A stretch of DNA of 34,819 nt from Muribaculaceae bacterium (GCA_022509105.1 JAFLTV010000024.1:1-34819); one strand, 5' to 3'; counted from the stretch's first letter, positions 25,813 through 34,480 are shown. Numbers and translations: made by a program. Notes: generated by a model from the sequence alone, not told the origin.

Positions 25813-27000
25813 TTAAGGGATGATTTCGTATTTTTTGAAAACTTTCCGGATAGCCTCGATGCTTCGTTCCACTTGCTCTTTGGTGTGGGTTGCCATCAGG
25901 GAATAACGGATAAGAGTGTCATGAGGCGCCACGGCCGGAGTGACTACAGGATTGACAAAGACGCCTTCATCGAGAAGATCTTTTGTCACGTGGAATGTCT
26001 TATAGTCATCTCTGATGAAAAGAGGGATAATAGGAGTGGATGTATGTCCTATCTCACATCCCATTTCTCTGAATTTCTCAAGAGCGTAGTTTGTTATATC
26101 CCAAAGATGTTGCTGACGTTCGGGTTCGGCGAGCATAATGTCGAGCGCTGCATTGACGGCGGCAGTGGATGCCGGGGTGATGCTTGCCGTGAAAATATAT
26201 GCACGCGAATGATGGCGCAGGAAGTTGGTGATCTCCTTATCGGTGGCGATAAAACCGCCTAAAGAAGCAAACGACTTGCTGAAAGTGCCCATGATCAGGT
26301 CTACATCGTCTGTAACTCCGAAATGGTTGCAAGTGCCTCTTCCCCCTTCGCCGAAAACACCGATACCGTGTGCTTCGTCAACCATTACAGAAGCGTTGTA
26401 TTCTTTCGCAAGCCTTACGATTTCGGGCAGGTTGGCCACATCGCCTTCCATGGAGAAGACACCGTCGGTGACGATTAGCTTCACTTTCGAAGGGTCGGTT
26501 TTCTTGAGCTGAGCCTCGAGGCTTGCCATATCGTTATGACGATATTTCAGATAATTGGAGAAGGAGAGGCGTCGACCGTCGATAATAGAGGCATGGTCTT
26601 GCTCGTCGAGGATAACGTAGTCTTCGCGTCCGGTGAGGGTGGAGATTACTCCTAAGTTTACTCCGAAGCCTGTGCTATAGAGCATCACGTCTTCTTTGCC
26701 CACATAATCGGCGAGGCGTTCTTCGAGTTGTTTATGAATGTCGAGCGTGCCGTTAAGGAAAGGGGAGCCGGCCATGCCGGTGCCATATTTTTTGGTGGCT
26801 TCAACAGCTGCCTCTATCACTTTCGGATGGTTGGTGAGACCCATATAGCTGTTGGAGCCAAACATGAGCACCTTTTTGCCGTTCATGAGCACTTCTGTGT
26901 TCTGCTCGCTTGAAATAGGACGGAAATAGGGATAAACTCCGGCTGCCTTCGCTTTCTGGGGGGCATCATACTGAGCCAGTTTTTCTTGTAATAGCTTCAT
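25813..27000 (-). CDS. spt: Serine palmitoyltransferase (sphingolipid synthesis)
   Basis: Alpha-oxoamine synthase, 395 aa, that condenses serine with a fatty acyl-CoA (or acyl carrier) to 3-ketosphinganine, the first step of the sphingolipids found in Bacteroidales. Family residues are visible: H136 (DEQDHASIIDG), D208 and H211 (VDEAHGIGVFG), the PLP lysine K242 (GTFSKSFASLGGF), and R365 in DTLIRYSLMATHT. The sequence is close to the Bacteroides SPT, including the N-terminus (LLQEKLAQYDAPQKAKAAGVYPYFR). The fold is the same as BioF and KBL. BioF is an alternative, but the YPYFR start, NGTLDIHKQLE and RHNDMASLE segments point to SPT. The gene stands alone with its own promoter and terminator. 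Confidence 0.85.
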   Translation of the reverse strand: MKLLQEKLAQYDAPQKAKAAGVYPYFRPISSEQNTEVLMNGKKVLMFGSNSYMGLTNHPKVIEAAVEATKKYGTGMAGSPFLNGTLDIHKQLEERLADYVGKEDVMLYSTGFGVNLGVISTLTGREDYVILDEQDHASIIDGRRLSFSNYLKYRHNDMASLEAQLKKTDPSKVKLIVTDGVFSMEGDVANLPEIVRLAKEYNASVMVDEAHGIGVFGEGGRGTCNHFGVTDDVDLIMGTFSKSFASLGGFIATDKEITNFLRHHSRAYIFTASITPASTAAVNAALDIMLAEPERQQHLWDITNYALEKFREMGCEIGHTSTPIIPLFIRDDYKTFHVTKDLLDEGVFVNPVVTPAVAPHDTLIRYSLMATHTKEQVERSIEAIRKVFKKYEIIP

Positions 27001-27378
27001 GATATAGTGGTATATACGACCTCCGGCTCGAAATTTTATTTCATTAATATTGCCGGATAATGCGAAATGAAGTCCGTTAAGAATGCAAAGTTAATGATTT
27101 TTTGTGGATTCTATTTAATGCTCATTTATTTTCTTTTTGTGCAGTTGGTTTTTTGTTGGAATTGTGTCATTTATGTCATTATTCTTCATTAAAGTTTTCT
27201 TCTTTTAACTTTCTATATATCAACAAATTATAATTTCCATAAAGATTTTTTTCGAATAAAATGAAACTTTTAGCACGCAATTTGTTAATAATTTAAACGG
27301 AGGTTGTTGGCGAGTAGGAATTGCCGGACAGCTTCATAAAAATGATAAAAACTAAAAACATTATAAAAAGACAAAATT
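27001..27378. other. 378-bp divergent regulatory region between spt and dnaK
   Basis: No ORF of note; strongly AT-rich. It contains the spt -7 box and, on the plus strand, a near-consensus TAACTTTC at 27206-27213 that could be the dnaK -7 element; the dnaK leader would then be about 160 nt. There is no CIRCE inverted repeat. Confidence 0.5.
27086..27093 (-). promoter_or_regulatory. -7 box of the spt promoter
   Basis: The minus strand reads TAACTTTG, an exact consensus match, about 85 bp upstream of the spt ATG. No TTTG is found at -33. Confidence 0.5.
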
Positions 27379-29277
27379 ATGGGAAAAATTATTGGTATTG
27401 ACTTAGGAACAACCAATAGCTGCGTGGCAGTTTTAGAGGGTAAAGACCCGGTTGTTATTCCGAATAATGAAGGTAGAAACACAACTCCTTCCGTAGTGGC
27501 ATTTGTAGACGGCGGCGAAAGAAAAGTTGGTGATCCGGCTAAACGTCAGGCTATCACAAATCCTACTCGTACAATTTATAGTATCAAGCGTTTCATGGGT
27601 GAAACCTGCAGTCAGGTTGAAGATGAAATCAAGCGTGTGCCTTATAAAGTGGTATGCCAGAACAACATGCCGAAGGTAGACATCGACGGCCGCGACTATA
27701 CTCCGCAGGAAATTTCAGCCATGATTCTCCAGAAGATGAAGAAAACAGCTGAGGATTATCTCGGTCAGGAAGTGACTGAGGCAGTAATCACAGTTCCCGC
27801 TTATTTTGACGACTCACAACGTCAGGCTACAAAAGAGGCAGGCGAAATTGCCGGTTTGAAGGTACGTCGAATTGTAAACGAACCGACAGCAGCAGCTCTT
27901 GCCTATGGTCTTGACAAATCAACTAAAGAACAGAAGATCGCTGTGTTCGACCTTGGAGGCGGCACATTCGATATCTCAATTCTTGAGCTTGGCGACGGAG
28001 TGTTTGAAGTTAAATCAACAAATGGCGACACCCACCTTGGTGGTGATGACTTCGACAATGTGATCATCGACTGGCTCGCAGAAGAGTTCCAGAAGAATGA
28101 AGGAGTGGATCTCAAGCAGGATCCGATGGCTATGCAACGTCTTAAAGAGGCTGCAGAAAAGGCTAAGGTTGAGCTTTCAAGTTCAACATCCACAGAGATC
28201 AATCTTCCTTATATCACAGCAACAGCCTCCGGCCCGAAACACTTGGTGACTACCCTCACACGTGCAAAATTCGAGCAGCTTGCCCACAAACTGATTGACG
28301 CAGTAGTGGCTCCTTGCACCAATGCTCTTAAGGATGCAGGTTATACTGCAGCACAGATTGATGAAGTGATCCTCGTGGGTGGTTCAACCCGTATACCGGC
28401 TATCCAGGCAAAGGTAAAAGAGATATTCGGCAAAGAACCCAACAAGGGTGTTAATCCTGATGAGGTTGTAGCAATTGGAGCAGCAATTCAAGGTGGCGTT
28501 CTTAGCGGTGATGTTAAAGATGTGCTTTTGCTCGACGTTGTTCCATTGTCAATCGGTATCGAAACCCTCGGTGGCGTTATGACCAAGTTGATTGAGGCTA
28601 ACACAACTATCCCTACGCGTAAGAGTGAAACATTCTCAACAGCAGCCGACAATCAACCGGAAGTTACAATCCGCGTTCTGCAGGGCGAACGTCCTATGGC
28701 AGCCGACGACAAGCTTCTTGGTGAATTCAACCTCGCAGGAATTGCTCCCGCACCGCGTGGTGTTCCACAGATTGAAGTTACGTTTGAAGTAGACGCCAAC
28801 GGTATACTCAACGTATCAGCTAAGGATAAGGCTACAGGTAAGGAACAATCAATCCGTATCGAAGCTTCCAGCGGTTTGAGCGAACAAGAAATCCAACGTA
28901 TGCGCGACGAGGCCAAAGCCAACGAAGAGGCTGACAAGAAGGCTAAGGAAAGAGCTGACAAACTCAACCATGCCGACTCTATGATCTTCCAAAGCGAGAA
29001 ACAGCTCAACGAACTTGGCGACAAGATTCCGGCCGACAAGAAGGCTGCTATCCAAAGCGCAATCGACAGACTGAAAGAAGTTCACAAAGCACAGCTCCTT
29101 GAAGACATCGATTCAGCAGAGAAAGCAGTTAACGATGCATTCCAGGCTGCAGCTCAAGACATAGCTAACGCACAGGCAGCAGGAGCACAACAAGGTCCTC
29201 AACCGGGAGCACAGGCAGGACATAGCCATCCCGACGAACCGGAAGTGACCGACGTAGACTTCGAAGAAGTGAAGTAA
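27379..29277 (+). CDS. dnaK: Molecular chaperone DnaK (Hsp70)
   Basis: 632 aa, full length. The nucleotide-binding domain has [14 protein letters not shown] (4-17), [14 protein letters not shown] and the [11 protein letters not shown] signature; the substrate-binding domain follows after the [14 protein letters not shown] linker, then the helical lid. The tail is Ala/Gln/Gly-rich and ends [11 protein letters not shown]. It stands alone; dnaJ and grpE are not adjacent, as is common in Bacteroidetes. A strong terminator follows, and the mobile element begins just behind it. Confidence 0.97.
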   Translation: MGKIIGIDLGTTNSCVAVLEGKDPVVIPNNEGRNTTPSVVAFVDGGERKVGDPAKRQAITNPTRTIYSIKRFMGETCSQVEDEIKRVPYKVVCQNNMPKVDIDGRDYTPQEISAMILQKMKKTAEDYLGQEVTEAVITVPAYFDDSQRQATKEAGEIAGLKVRRIVNEPTAAALAYGLDKSTKEQKIAVFDLGGGTFDISILELGDGVFEVKSTNGDTHLGGDDFDNVIIDWLAEEFQKNEGVDLKQDPMAMQRLKEAAEKAKVELSSSTSTEINLPYITATASGPKHLVTTLTRAKFEQLAHKLIDAVVAPCTNALKDAGYTAAQIDEVILVGGSTRIPAIQAKVKEIFGKEPNKGVNPDEVVAIGAAIQGGVLSGDVKDVLLLDVVPLSIGIETLGGVMTKLIEANTTIPTRKSETFSTAADNQPEVTIRVLQGERPMAADDKLLGEFNLAGIAPAPRGVPQIEVTFEVDANGILNVSAKDKATGKEQSIRIEASSGLSEQEIQRMRDEAKANEEADKKAKERADKLNHADSMIFQSEKQLNELGDKIPADKKAAIQSAIDRLKEVHKAQLLEDIDSAEKAVNDAFQAAAQDIANAQAAGAQQGPQPGAQAGHSHPDEPEVTDVDFEEVK

Positions 29278-29308
29278 TATCGATAAACAAAGATAAATAT
29301 CCATAAAC

Positions 29309-29349
29309 AAATAAGGTGTAACTCAAGCAGTTGCACCTTATTTTTGTTT
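29309..29349 (+). terminator. Terminator of dnaK
   Basis: AAATAAGGTGTAACT pairs with AGTTGCACCTTATTT (one G-T wobble) around the loop CAAGC, ending in a T-rich tail. It marks the end of the chromosomal backbone before the integrated element. Confidence 0.85.
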
Positions 29350-29392
29350 TCATGTTTTTCGATTTTTATTGTTATTTATGGGATTTTTATCG

Positions 29393-29400
29393 TATATTTG
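29393..29400 (+). promoter_or_regulatory. -7 box of the excisionase-integrase operon
   Basis: TATATTTG is an exact match, about 100 bp upstream of the first ATG. It is followed at 29399-29415 by two copies of TTGTACC and then by phased repeats, which would lie in the 5' leader. Confidence 0.5.
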
Positions 29401-29418
29401 TACCAAATTTGTACCAGT

Positions 29419-29485
29419 ACTTAATAGACGATACTTTTGTACTTATTGGCACTTACTGATACTTATTGATACTTAATAGGCGATA
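29419..29485. repeat. Phased 10-bp repeats (ACTTATTGnT) upstream of the excisionase-integrase genes
   Basis: Starting with ACTTA, units begin at exactly 29441, 29451, 29461 and 29471 (ACTTATTGGC, ACTTACTGAT, ACTTATTGAT, ACTTAATAGG). A TACTTAATAGACGATA copy at 29418-29433 recurs as TACTTAATAGGCGATA at 29470-29485. One helical turn per unit suggests a cooperative protein-binding site such as integrase arm sites or excisionase/HTH binding. Confidence 0.6.
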
Positions 29486-29497
29486 AAATTACCGATA

Positions 29498-30043
29498 ATG
29501 GAAACTCAAAGAAAATGCGAGGTTTGTAACACTTATTTTACACCAAAGACAGTTAAGTCTATTTACTGCTCTCAAAGGTGTTCTAAAGTCGCATCTAAAA
29601 GGAAGAAAGTAGAAAACGAGAAAAAACAGCGACTTGAAAATATTGTTAGTGATATCCCTAATGACTGTGATTATATTTCGATTCCTGAAGCCTTAGCATT
29701 ATTCAGAGTTGGTAGGACTACGCTTTATACTTTAATCCGTAAAGGAATGATCCCCTCTATAAATATGGGTCAACGCCTGACACGATTAAGCAAGTCCCAA
29801 TTAGAAACTCTTTTTGGTAAAAGAGAAGATCTCCCCAAAGAGACAGTTCCAAAGAAGAAACAATATAGTTTGGAGCCTGAAGACTGTTATACTATTGGAG
29901 AAATAGCACAGAAATTTCATTTGGGAGAAAAGACTGTCTATTCTCATATTCGTAAATATTCTATTCCTACCCGGCAAATAGGAAGATTTGTCTATGTTCC
30001 TAAATCCGAAATTGATGACCTCTATAAAAATACCAAAAGATGA
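29498..30043 (+). CDS. Zinc-finger plus tandem HTH protein, excisionase-like
   Basis: 181 aa. Residues 7-28 hold a small zinc-finger pattern (C7, C10, C24, C28). Residues 31-50 are a basic helical stretch. Two separate HTH_17/excisionase-type domains follow: about 58-107 (ISIPEALALFRVGRTTLYTLIRKG) and about 131-176 (YTIGEIAQKFHLGEKTVYSHIRKY). Both have the usual wing ending in R/K-rich and SK/KSEI segments. It overlaps the integrase start (ATGA), so it is coupled to it. Its place next to int and its domain type suggest an excisionase or a regulator of excision; two HTH units and a zinc finger in one protein are unusual for a Xis. Confidence 0.75.
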   Translation: METQRKCEVCNTYFTPKTVKSIYCSQRCSKVASKRKKVENEKKQRLENIVSDIPNDCDYISIPEALALFRVGRTTLYTLIRKGMIPSINMGQRLTRLSKSQLETLFGKREDLPKETVPKKKQYSLEPEDCYTIGEIAQKFHLGEKTVYSHIRKYSIPTRQIGRFVYVPKSEIDDLYKNTKR

Positions 30044-31299
30044 AGAAAGCTTTGACAAATACTCGGGTAACTGTTAAAATCCGGAAATCAGATTTTCGGG
30101 ATGAATGGTATCTTTATTTAGAGGCCTACCCTATTTATACTCCGGGAAAGAAAACTCCTTCCCGAGTTAGAGAATATGTCAATAGGACAATTACAACTCC
30201 TATTTGGGATAAATCCCGAACTGCTCGCACCACCGAAAAATCCACCACTTATAAACCAAAACGGGATGCTAACGGTATAATTCAATGTAAATCACCTGTT
30301 GACCAGGAAGCGTGTATATATGCGGATAATATAAGATCAATCAGACAAAGAGAATATGACAACACTTCTCTTTACACTGACGTAGAAAAGAATTTAGCGG
30401 AACAAAATGAGAAATCTCAATGTAATTTCATAGAATATTTCCATCATATTGCTAAAGAACGACACAAGAATAGTTCCAAATCAATTATTATAAATTGGAA
30501 CCGTGTTTATGAACTTTTGAAAATTTTCGCAAAAAGTGACTCTATTTTATTCTCTCAAATAGATGTCAGATTAATGGAAGAATTCAAAATGTTTCTTTTG
30601 ACAGCACCACAAGGAGGTAAAAAGAAAGGTACGCTTTCCCAGAATTCTGCAGCAACATATTTTGCAATTTTCAAAGCAGGGTTAAAACAAGCCTTTGTCG
30701 ATGGTTATCTTACGATAGACCTATCCGCCAAAGTAAGGGGAATAAAGGAACAAGAAAGCAGAAGAGAATACTTGACAAGAGATGAGCTTCAGTTATTGGC
30801 TGATACTCCTTGTGATAAACCCATCATGAAAAGAGCAGCCCTTTTTTCTGCTCTTACAGGTCTCCGACATAGTGATATTCAAAAGCTAAAATGGTCGGAA
30901 GTTCAAGAAGATGGTAATCATTATCGGCTCCACTTCACACAACAAAAGACCAAAGGAGTGGAATATAAACCCATTTCTAAACTTGCATATTTAACTTGTG
31001 GGGAAAGAAAAGAGCCGGATAGATTTGTATTTGAAGATTTACCTGACCCATCTTGGATCTCAAAACCTCTTGAAAGGTGGATAAAGGCAGCTGGAATTAC
31101 AAGAAAGATAACTTTCCATAGTTTCCGTCATACCTTTGCCACTTTATTAATTGCAGAAGGTACTGACATCTATATTGTGAAAGAAATGATGGGACATAAT
31201 AATGTTCAAACAACCCAAATCTACGCTAAAGTTATCAATGAGAAAAAAGATTTGGCTGCTGATGCTATTCAAATTGATTTGAATTTAGACAATTTATAA
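30040..31299 (+). CDS. Tyrosine recombinase (integrase)
   Basis: 419 aa, Bacteroides-type integrase. Residues about 1-60 are an arm-DNA-binding domain (RVTVKIRKSDFRDEWYLYLEA), about 125-235 the SAM-like core-binding domain, and 244-419 the catalytic domain. Catalytic residues: R276 (LTGLRHSDI), K303, H360 and R363 (HSFRHTFA), H386 (MMGHNNVQTT), and the nucleophile Y395 (TQIYAKV). All are present, so the enzyme should be active. It is followed by a strong terminator. Confidence 0.92.
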   Translation: MKKALTNTRVTVKIRKSDFRDEWYLYLEAYPIYTPGKKTPSRVREYVNRTITTPIWDKSRTARTTEKSTTYKPKRDANGIIQCKSPVDQEACIYADNIRSIRQREYDNTSLYTDVEKNLAEQNEKSQCNFIEYFHHIAKERHKNSSKSIIINWNRVYELLKIFAKSDSILFSQIDVRLMEEFKMFLLTAPQGGKKKGTLSQNSAATYFAIFKAGLKQAFVDGYLTIDLSAKVRGIKEQESRREYLTRDELQLLADTPCDKPIMKRAALFSALTGLRHSDIQKLKWSEVQEDGNHYRLHFTQQKTKGVEYKPISKLAYLTCGERKEPDRFVFEDLPDPSWISKPLERWIKAAGITRKITFHSFRHTFATLLIAEGTDIYIVKEMMGHNNVQTTQIYAKVINEKKDLAADAIQIDLNLDNL

Positions 31300-31322
31300 A
31301 CCTATTATACCATAAATTTCAG

Positions 31323-31354
31323 GGGCAACCTCACCGGTTGCCCTTTGTTTTTTT
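31323..31354 (+). terminator. Terminator of the excisionase-integrase operon
   Basis: GGGCAACC-TCACC-GGTTGCCC, a perfect 8-bp GC-rich stem with a 5-base loop, is followed by TTTGTTTTTTT. It isolates the integrase operon from the next gene block. Confidence 0.9.
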
Positions 31355-31376
31355 GTGCTGAAACAATGCTGAATAA

Positions 31377-31409
31377 TTTCATCACCAAATCATCATTGAA
31401 TCATCATTA
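31377..31409. repeat. Three tandem 11-bp repeats in the non-coding segment
   Basis: TTTCATCACCA, AATCATCATTG and AATCATCATTA follow one another exactly; the last two differ in one base. A related sequence (AAATCACCATTTATAAA) appears again at 31504-31520. These are AT-rich iteron-like repeats in the 298-bp gap (31300-31597) between integrase and the next operon. They could be origin, attachment or operator sequences. Confidence 0.45.
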
Positions 31410-31525
31410 TAAATTTTTCAAACACCGCCACTTGATTATTAGGTACTTACAAGCCAAAAACTAATGATTCTGTAATGAAAGTGTACTGATTCATATAATC
31501 ACGAAATCACCATTTATAAACCCTA

Positions 31526-31533
31526 TAGTTTTG
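31526..31533 (+). promoter_or_regulatory. -7 box of the HTH-DUF3987-primase-like operon
   Basis: TAGTTTTG is an exact TAnnTTTG match. The inferred start near 31540 precedes the leader hairpin and excludes the ORF's upstream in-frame ATG codons as reliable starts only weakly. No TTTG at -33. Confidence 0.45.
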
Positions 31534-31553
31534 TGGTCGCCTTGGTAACAGGG

Positions 31554-31579
31554 TGACTGAATGCATGGTGCTTCAGTCA
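31554..31579 (+). other. Leader hairpin before the HTH gene
   Basis: TGACTGAA pairs with TTCAGTCA, and inside it GCA with TGC after one bulged T, leaving a TGG loop. It lies just behind the inferred start of transcription and ends 18 nt before the ATG at 31598. It could be a translation-control element, a protein site or a small origin stem-loop. Confidence 0.45.
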
Positions 31580-31597
31580 ATCACAAAACTTTATAAG

Positions 31598-31957
31598 ATG
31601 TCCCAATCCACTTTTACTTTTGATTCTCTCCCGGAATTAATCGGAGAAATCTTTCAAATGCTCCATTCAATGGATCAGAAAATTGATTCATTGCAACCTC
31701 AATCACAAAAGGCTAAAGAGGAAAGATGGTTCAATCTGAAAGAACTATGTGCTTATCTCCCCACCCATCCATCAGTTCAAACTGTCTATGGCTGGACAAG
31801 TTCCAATCTTATTCCCTTTCACAAACAAGGTAAAAGGATCACCTTCCTTAAATCGGAAATTGATGAATGGTTGAATGCCGACAGAAGAAAATCTGTAGAG
31901 GATTTAGCCAAAGAAGCTCAAGCATTTATTGACTCAAAGAAAAATCCAAGATTCTGA
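31598..31957 (+). CDS. Small HTH (excisionase/MerR-like) protein
   Basis: 119 aa from the ATG at 31598. ATG codons upstream at 31553 and 31565 are in frame, but they would place the leader hairpin within the coding sequence. Residues 1-40 are a helical, coiled-coil-like segment (LPELIGEIFQMLHSMDQKIDSL). Residues about 43-92 are an HTH_17-type domain (WFNLKELCAYLPTHPSVQTVYGWTSSNLIPFHKQGKRITFLKSEIDEWL). The C-terminus is charged. Such genes regularly precede DUF3987 genes in Bacteroides elements, where they may act as regulators. The stop and the next ATG overlap (TGATG). Confidence 0.75.
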   Translation: MSQSTFTFDSLPELIGEIFQMLHSMDQKIDSLQPQSQKAKEERWFNLKELCAYLPTHPSVQTVYGWTSSNLIPFHKQGKRITFLKSEIDEWLNADRRKSVEDLAKEAQAFIDSKKNPRF

Positions 31958-33432
31958 TGGAAACACTTGAGTTATCTAACAAACTTAGAATGGAAGCGGA
32001 ACAAATAATTGACTCCGGATTACCATTAGATATTTTTCCTCAGAAAGTTCAGGAGATAATCCTTAATCTTTCTCTCTATGAAAATTTCAATACAGAATTT
32101 TCAGCTTCGTTGGTGCTTTCATCAGTGGCGTCTGCCATAGGAAATTCCTGTCAGATCCACATAAAAGGGAATTGGAAAACAAGTCCTTCCATTTATATGA
32201 TGTTGATAGGAAGACCCGGATTGGGTAAAACCCCTCCTCTTAGTTTTCTCTATCAACCCCTTCATGAGGAAGATGACAGACTCTATGAAAAATATATTGA
32301 GGAAATTGAAGAATATGAAAAAGCCCTTGCTGCTTCTAAAAAGAATGTAGGAGATAATATCAAGAAACCACAATTAGTCACTCATATAATCTCTGATTTT
32401 ACTCCGGAGGCTATGCTCTTCCTCCATAAGAATAATCTGAGAGGAATAACAGTTGAGGTTGACGAGATTCTATCCCTTTTTAACTCGGTTAAAAGATATA
32501 ACAGTAAAAATAATCTTATAGAGGATCTACTTTCAGCTTATAGTGGTCGACCACTTAAATCAGTCCGTAAATCGGAATCCAAACCCATTTTTATAAAACA
32601 ACCCTGTATTAATGTCATAGGATCAGTTCAGACCAACCTTCTTTCAGATATTTTCCGTAACGAATATAAATCAAACGGACTGCTTGATAGGTTCCTGTTT
32701 GTCTATCCTAAAGATCAACGTCTTTCTAAATGGAAAAGAACTGACAACTCTTGTAATCCTCCGGACACAATGGGGAAATGGCGTACCATCCTCAATAAAA
32801 TTATCAATCTCCCTTGTCCTCTCAATGAAAAAGGAACATCAGTTCAATCATTAATAATGAGGTTATCAGATGAAGCGGAATCCTATTTCTATGATTGGTA
32901 TAACGGCATAATTGATTCTGTAAATTCAATTAAAGATGATACGGAAGTTGAAAGCCGTAAAACCAAATTAGACGGGAATGCTGCAAGATTAGCCTTAGTA
33001 TTTCAAATTATGAAATGGGCAGCCGGGGAAGAGGACATGAATTGTATAACCCTGGATTCCGTCAAGTCTGCCATCAGGATGATAGATTATTATGAGGAAA
33101 CGTATGACAGGATTCAGGAAAGTATTATCACTACGGGAATTGGTGATAACAAAGAAGCATGGCTCTCCTTACTTAAAGATACATTTACTACTGGCGAAGC
33201 AGTAATAGCCGGGAAGAAAGTAGATATTTCAAGAAGAGCCGTCTATTATGCTCTTGATAAATATTGTCGGGAATCCAAACCGATTTTAGAGAAAATCCGA
33301 CATGGTACTTACCGAAAGATTACTCCTGTTGCACCTTGCACTATTGCACTTTCTTCTGAAAAGGAGGAAACAGCAAATTCTGATAGTGCAAAAGTGCAAA
33401 GTGCAAATGAAACTACAGACTCCCATGAGTAA
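31957..33432 (+). CDS. DUF3987 P-loop protein of a mobile element
   Basis: 491 aa. The Walker A motif GRPGLGKT is at 85-92 and the likely Walker B ITVEVDE at 164-170. An inserted charged helix (EKYIEEIEEYEKAL, about 111-124) lies between them. The C-terminal part (about 395-455) looks like a winged-helix (RRAVYYALDKYCRESKPILEKIRHGTYRK). The last 30 residues are Ser/Thr/Glu-rich. DUF3987 proteins occur in Bacteroidetes plasmids and mobilizable elements, typically with a primase-like partner, and are assumed to be helicase/primase-type replication proteins. The exact activity is not known. Confidence 0.85.
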   Translation: METLELSNKLRMEAEQIIDSGLPLDIFPQKVQEIILNLSLYENFNTEFSASLVLSSVASAIGNSCQIHIKGNWKTSPSIYMMLIGRPGLGKTPPLSFLYQPLHEEDDRLYEKYIEEIEEYEKALAASKKNVGDNIKKPQLVTHIISDFTPEAMLFLHKNNLRGITVEVDEILSLFNSVKRYNSKNNLIEDLLSAYSGRPLKSVRKSESKPIFIKQPCINVIGSVQTNLLSDIFRNEYKSNGLLDRFLFVYPKDQRLSKWKRTDNSCNPPDTMGKWRTILNKIINLPCPLNEKGTSVQSLIMRLSDEAESYFYDWYNGIIDSVNSIKDDTEVESRKTKLDGNAARLALVFQIMKWAAGEEDMNCITLDSVKSAIRMIDYYEETYDRIQESIITTGIGDNKEAWLSLLKDTFTTGEAVIAGKKVDISRRAVYYALDKYCRESKPILEKIRHGTYRKITPVAPCTIALSSEKEETANSDSAKVQSANETTDSHE

Positions 33433-34453
33433 TTACAGATTTCATTTGCAAAAGTATCGGTATGGGAGCAAAATAGATTGTCCTCGATGTGAAAGGAAAA
33501 GATGTTTTGTAAAATACATTGACGATGAAAACGAAATATTTTTCCCTTCAACCGTCGGTAGATGTGACCACGAACAAAGTTGCGGATATCATTATACTCC
33601 CAAAGATTATTTCCGAGACCATCCCTGGATCCTTTCTAATAAGGATAAATTCCTTCCCAACACAAATAAAAATTTTTTCTCTTTTAAAAAGTCCAAACCT
33701 ATGAATCCCTCTTATATTGATGAAGAGATAGTCAGAAGAAGTTTATCTCATTATAATATCAATCCTCTTTACGAATATCTCTCCTTTGCATTTGGAGAAA
33801 CGGAGACTAAACGACTGTTCCAAATTTATAAAGTTGGAACATCAAACAAGTGGAATGGAGCAACTGTATTTTGGCAAATTGACTCCAATCAAAAAGTAAG
33901 AACCGGTAAGGTGATGCTATATGATCCAAAGACGGGTCATAGAGTAAAGGAACCACAAGCATACGTTTCTTGGGCTCACTCTGAACTAAAACTTCCGGAT
34001 TTTAATTTGAGTCAATGTCTGTTTGGTGAACATCTTATTCCTACAAATCCTAATCGGAAAATCTTCATTGTAGAGAGCGAAAAGACTGCTCTTATCATGT
34101 GCCATTTTATGCCCGATTATATTTGGTTGGCTACCGGTGGCAAAAACGGAAGCTTCAAAATGGATGCCATGAAAATATTAAATGGCCGTGATGTTATCCT
34201 GATTCCCGACTTGGGAGCATGGGAAGAATGGAACAACAAAGCTTCATTATTAAAAGGAGTATGTAAGTCTATTTCTGTTTCTGATATTTTGGAAAAATCG
34301 GCAACCGAAGAACAAAGAGAACAAGGATTAGATATCGCAGATTTCTTCCTGGAGACAAAGACTCCCCAGCAGCTTTTGAACGAATGGTGTGAGGAGAATC
34401 CATTCCTCCGACAACTCATTGATGAACTGGATTGCGAAATTATAGATGAATAG
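33425..34453 (+). CDS. Zinc-ribbon/TOPRIM primase-like protein
   Basis: 342 aa from the ATG at 33425, which overlaps the DUF3987 stop by 8 bases. A longer in-frame ORF from 33302 has a non-family hydrophobic start inside the DUF3987 gene. Zinc ribbon at residues 19-53 (C19, C22, C47, C53), as in primases. The TOPRIM-like half has IFIVESEKTALI (E217/E219) and VILIPDLGAWEEW (D262), separated by a glycine-rich turn (ATGGKNGSF). I believe it belongs to the Bacteroidetes families annotated DUF6371/PG0870-like, but I cannot confirm. It resembles the prm gene position in NBU elements. Likely role: primer synthesis for strand replacement during transfer. Confidence 0.7.
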   Translation: MSNYRFHLQKYRYGSKIDCPRCERKRCFVKYIDDENEIFFPSTVGRCDHEQSCGYHYTPKDYFRDHPWILSNKDKFLPNTNKNFFSFKKSKPMNPSYIDEEIVRRSLSHYNINPLYEYLSFAFGETETKRLFQIYKVGTSNKWNGATVFWQIDSNQKVRTGKVMLYDPKTGHRVKEPQAYVSWAHSELKLPDFNLSQCLFGEHLIPTNPNRKIFIVESEKTALIMCHFMPDYIWLATGGKNGSFKMDAMKILNGRDVILIPDLGAWEEWNNKASLLKGVCKSISVSDILEKSATEEQREQGLDIADFFLETKTPQQLLNEWCEENPFLRQLIDELDCEIIDE

Positions 34454-34480
34454 CTTTTTATCCGATAAAGGAGCTTTTAT

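Noticed and set aside
27270..27276. TTAGCAC before dnaK as a CIRCE half site
   Set aside because: The second half GAGTGCTAA with nine-base spacing is missing, so this is not a CIRCE element.
33302..33424. Upstream extension of the primase-like gene
   Set aside because: It is the out-of-frame translation of the DUF3987 3' end; the zinc-ribbon protein starts naturally at 33425.
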